From positions 214,521 to 278,520 of the forward strand of contig NZ_LIQI01000012.1 of the NCBI RefSeq assembly GCF_001418105.1: a stretch of DNA of 64,000 bases. Reading direction: 5' to 3'. The position numbers were made by a program, and so were the translations under genes. The notes under the pieces were generated by a model, which saw only the letters and a program-made list of their open reading frames with translations, did no database searches and was not told the DNA's origin. Each line of letters opens with the position of its first letter. The stretch's first letter is position 1. This document shows positions 61,428-64,000 of this stretch, one piece after another. Source of the DNA: Lacinutrix himadriensis (GTDB lineage: Bacteria > Bacteroidota > Bacteroidia > Flavobacteriales > Flavobacteriaceae).

Positions 61428-63341
61428 CTATTGGTTGTTTGGTCCACCACTTACAATAATAAACTCACTACGTCTATTTAATTGGTGATCTTCTTCTGTA
61501 CAACCTGTACCACAATTAACTGCTGGTTCGCTTTCTCCTTTACCTGCTCCAGAAATTCGTGCAGCATCAATACCTTTAGATATTACATATTGCACTGTAG
61601 TTTGTGCTCTTCTGTTAGATAATCTTTCGTTATAAGAACTAGGACCTCTACTATCTGTATGCGATTTAGCATTAATAACCATGTCTGGGTATTTGTTCAT
61701 TATTTGTACTAGTTTATCCAACTCAAAAGCAGCTCTTGCTGTAATGTTAGATTTGTCAAAGTCAAAATAAATAGGATCTAACTCTACACGATCTGCAACA
61801 ATTAGTTTTTCAATAGGATCTAAAGCTATAGCAACTGCTAATTCTTCTTCATCGGTACCTTTAATGCTTAATCTATTACTTTCGTATTCATCCATAGTTA
61901 CTTCTAACTCTGTCTCTGTATCACACTCTATAATGAATTCTGCAATACCTTCAGCGTTTGTAGGCTTAGAAGCTATTTTATTTCCTTTAGCATCATATAA
62001 AGTTGCCATCGCGCCAACTAAAATTTCGCCTGTTTTATTATCTGTTACCGCAGCAGTAATTTCAACATCACATAAAGGTTGTAATTTTTTAATTCCGTAA
62101 ATATCATCACTTCCTTTTCCTCCTTCTCTGTTAGAAGAAATAAATCCGTCGCCAGACTCTTCGTTAATACTAAAAGCAAAATCGTCTGCATTACTATTTA
62201 CTGGAAGCCCTACGTTACGTATTTTAGACATTTTACCATCTATTTCTTTGGTATAGAAAACATCTAAACCACCAAGACCTAAATGTCCATCTGAAGATAA
62301 GTACAAGGTTCCATTATCACTTATAAATGGAAACATTTCACGACCTTCTGTATTGATTTTTTGTCCAAGGTTTTTTGCTTCACCAAAACTACCATCACTA
62401 TTAATAGTTGTTTTATAAATATCTCCTTGACCAAATCCTCCAGGCATATCTGAAGTAAAGTAAAGTGTTTTACCATCTGCACTTACAGAAGGATGATCTG
62501 TATTGTAGTTATTACTATTAAAAGGTAATGGTTGCACGTTTGACCAATCGCTTCCAGATTTAGTAGCTTTAAATAAATTTAATACACTAAATCTTGTGTT
62601 AGATAAAGAATCTTTTTGATATTGTTTTTCATAAAAACTCTCTCTAGAAAAATACATGGTATTTCCATCAGGGCTAAAAGCAACAACGCCTTCATGATAT
62701 TTTGTGTTTATATCATTACCTAATAAACTTTCGTTTTGGTAGGTACCGTCATCTTCCACAGTAAATTCATATAGATCTAAAAAAGGTTGTTCGTTCCAAC
62801 CATATTCTCTTCTTGCATTATTTCTTGCTGAAGTAATATACAGTTTTCCGTTTTTAAGCGTTCCTCCAAAATCAGAAACTTTTGAATTAATTTCTAAATT
62901 CTGTACATTGAATTTCTTTCCTTTTTCTAATATTTTAGGAAGATAATCTGGGTTCTCGTTAAAAGCGATAGCTCTAACATCTGCTGGTCTCATACTAGCA
63001 AATTTAGTCATCCATTGGTTTGATTTATCATACTTACCATTTGCCTTAAGCATTTGTACGTAGTTAATCATTGTTTCTGGATCTTGAGAAGTCTCCAATG
63101 CTTTTGCGTACCATTTTTCAGCTTCAACCGTATTAAAAATATTGAAGTTTGATTCTGCCAATCGCTTGTAAACATACTCGTCTGCATTTCCTTTTTCCAC
63201 TAATTTTTGATAAGACTCAATAGCTTTATTGAAATCGAATCTAGAAAAGTGCTTGTCTGCAGTACTAGTAGATTTATTTTGAGCAGTTAAACTTAAGCTA
63301 CTCAATAATAGTAATGTAATATATATTTTAAAGTTTTTCAT
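61428..63341 (-). CDS. PorE-like OmpA family protein (TPR, WD40-like, CRD, OmpA domains)
   Basis: A 637-residue envelope protein: signal peptide (IYITLLLLSSLSLTAQ), TPR-like helices (about 30-120), a WD40-like propeller of PD40 repeats (150-420, with GVVAFSPDGNTMYFSR, HPSVSADGKTLYFTSD, GTLYLSSDGHLGLGGLD), a carboxypeptidase-regulatory-like domain (about 428-510) and an OmpA C-terminal peptidoglycan-binding domain (FDFDKSNITARAAFELDKL, SHTDSRGPSSYNERLSNRRA). This is the domain order of PorE of the type IX secretion system, which ties the outer-membrane ring to peptidoglycan. It is 19 bases downstream of the PorP/SprF gene. Confidence 0.9.
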   Translation of the reverse strand: MKNFKIYITLLLLSSLSLTAQNKSTSTADKHFSRFDFNKAIESYQKLVEKGNADEYVYKRLAESNFNIFNTVEAEKWYAKALETSQDPETMINYVQMLKANGKYDKSNQWMTKFASMRPADVRAIAFNENPDYLPKILEKGKKFNVQNLEINSKVSDFGGTLKNGKLYITSARNNARREYGWNEQPFLDLYEFTVEDDGTYQNESLLGNDINTKYHEGVVAFSPDGNTMYFSRESFYEKQYQKDSLSNTRFSVLNLFKATKSGSDWSNVQPLPFNSNNYNTDHPSVSADGKTLYFTSDMPGGFGQGDIYKTTINSDGSFGEAKNLGQKINTEGREMFPFISDNGTLYLSSDGHLGLGGLDVFYTKEIDGKMSKIRNVGLPVNSNADDFAFSINEESGDGFISSNREGGKGSDDIYGIKKLQPLCDVEITAAVTDNKTGEILVGAMATLYDAKGNKIASKPTNAEGIAEFIIECDTETELEVTMDEYESNRLSIKGTDEEELAVAIALDPIEKLIVADRVELDPIYFDFDKSNITARAAFELDKLVQIMNKYPDMVINAKSHTDSRGPSSYNERLSNRRAQTTVQYVISKGIDAARISGAGKGESEPAVNCGTGCTEEDHQLNRRSEFIIVSGGPNNQ

Positions 63342-63360
63342 AATTCTTTAGCTTAAGGGA

Positions 63361-64000
63361 TTAGAAGTAACGAGGTGAACGAGATACACGTTTTGGAAAC
63401 GCAATGTCGAAATTAATAAATACCTCATGTGATGAACTAGTTGTGTAGTTCAAGTCGGATTGAATAGCATCATAAGCATATCCAATTCTTAAACGAGGTG
63501 TTACCATAAAGTTGATCATACCACTAAAAGAATCTTCTAAACGATATCCTACTCCTACTTCAACGATATCATACATAAATACATTTGCATTTACATCGAA
63601 ACTTGAAGGAGCATCAAATGCTGTTTTTAGTAAAGCGTGTGGTTTTAATTTAAAGTTTTCAGATAAATTAAATACATAACCGGCAGCAGCAAATAAGTGT
63701 TGTGTTTCTGACCCTATATTTAAACCATTAGCATCTAAATGTGTTGCATTTAAAATATTTGGCATAGAAGCAGAGATATAATATTTGTTTGGTTTATAAA
63801 AATAAACTCCCGCTCCAATATTAGGTGTTACTTCATTGATATCTTGAAAAAGATCATCATCAGCATCTGTTAACACTAACTCACTTAATCCAATATCATG
63901 AAATGTAGCTCCTGCTTTTAAACCAAAGGCTAATTTATTATCAGCTCCCATTGGTAAAGTATATGAGAAATCTGCATAAGCATTTGTTTCTCTTACTGTC
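63361..64000 (-). CDS. PorP/SprF family type IX secretion membrane protein (N-terminus beyond window)
   Basis: At least 213 codons are visible; the frame is open to the window edge, so the N-terminus lies outside. The pattern of alternating hydrophobic strands (FGLKAGATFHDIGL, GVYFYKPNKYYISASMPNIL, HLFAAAGYVFNLSENFKLKPH, SFSGMINFMVTPRLRIGYAYDA) and the basic C-terminus ending SPRYF fit the PorP/SprF family. These outer-membrane barrels work with T9SS, SprF being needed for surface SprB. It is directly upstream of the PorE-like gene, the usual pairing; a large adhesin gene often lies upstream of such pairs. Confidence 0.9.
   Translation of the reverse strand, partial: TVRETNAYADFSYTLPMGADNKLAFGLKAGATFHDIGLSELVLTDADDDLFQDINEVTPNIGAGVYFYKPNKYYISASMPNILNATHLDANGLNIGSETQHLFAAAGYVFNLSENFKLKPHALLKTAFDAPSSFDVNANVFMYDIVEVGVGYRLEDSFSGMINFMVTPRLRIGYAYDAIQSDLNYTTSSSHEVFINFDIAFPKRVSRSPRYF

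Overview
This window is AT-rich chromosomal DNA of a Bacteroidota bacterium, almost certainly a (probably marine) member of the Flavobacteriaceae. Evidence: gliding and type IX secretion genes (gldD, gldE, a PorP/SprF protein, a PorE-like OmpA protein and a T9SS-sorted cargo), paired TonB-dependent receptors, Bacteroidota-only families (DUF3098, DUF3127, DUF4199, DUF4301), a very short basic protein next to HU and RNase G, TAnnTTTG-type promoter elements and few Shine-Dalgarno sequences. No rRNA, tRNA, CRISPR array, insertion sequence or prophage was found.

Layout. 1-8.9 kb: 3' part of a saccharopine dehydrogenase gene, an Lrp-type regulator, a 1283-residue repetitive secreted protein, a tail-collar protein, and a four-gene operon ending in a histidine kinase and a response regulator. 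8.9-14.1 kb: Bax-inhibitor-like protein, zinc peptidase, small membrane protein, a decayed small gene, leuS. 14.3-18.2 kb: ftsX, lipoprotein, DUF3098, uppP, truB and a TonB-like protein (cell envelope and division). 18.3-27.5 kb: mainly housekeeping (thioredoxin-like, tag, two ppk2, aat, DUF3127, flavin reductase, histidine kinase, HIT, greA) plus a frameshifted secreted protein with an RDD protein. 28.4-34.3 kb: a TonB receptor behind a TPP riboswitch, preceded on the same strand by a five-gene overlapping operon (thiamine-binding-like protein, PnuC-type transporter, NadR-like kinase, DUF4301, arfB); together these suggest thiamine uptake and phosphorylation. 34.4-38.2 kb: pcrB, a phosphopantetheinyl transferase, ahcY and a DinB-like gene set between direct repeats. 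38.4-48.0 kb: a catabolic locus (3-hydroxybutyrate dehydrogenase, two alpha/beta hydrolases, TonB receptor, unknown helical protein, acyl-CoA ligase, sodium symporter) that reads as uptake and breakdown of a 3-hydroxybutyrate ester or oligomer. 48.3-53.4 kb: ribosomal proteins L27 and an extended L21, DUF4199, two M16 peptidases. 53.5-64 kb: permease, metal-binding lipoprotein, gldD-gldE-ssb-mutY, HU, 30-residue basic protein, RNase G, PorE-like OmpA protein and PorP/SprF (running off the window).

Three families of dispersed intergenic repeats occur. One copy of the TGTCA family lies in frame inside leuS. The most interesting points are the inferred thiamine and 3-hydroxybutyrate loci, the repeat inside leuS, the homopolymer frameshift at 27.9 kb and the long inverted repeat in the RNase G leader. 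All functional assignments come from reading sequence motifs and gene context; no database search was possible.
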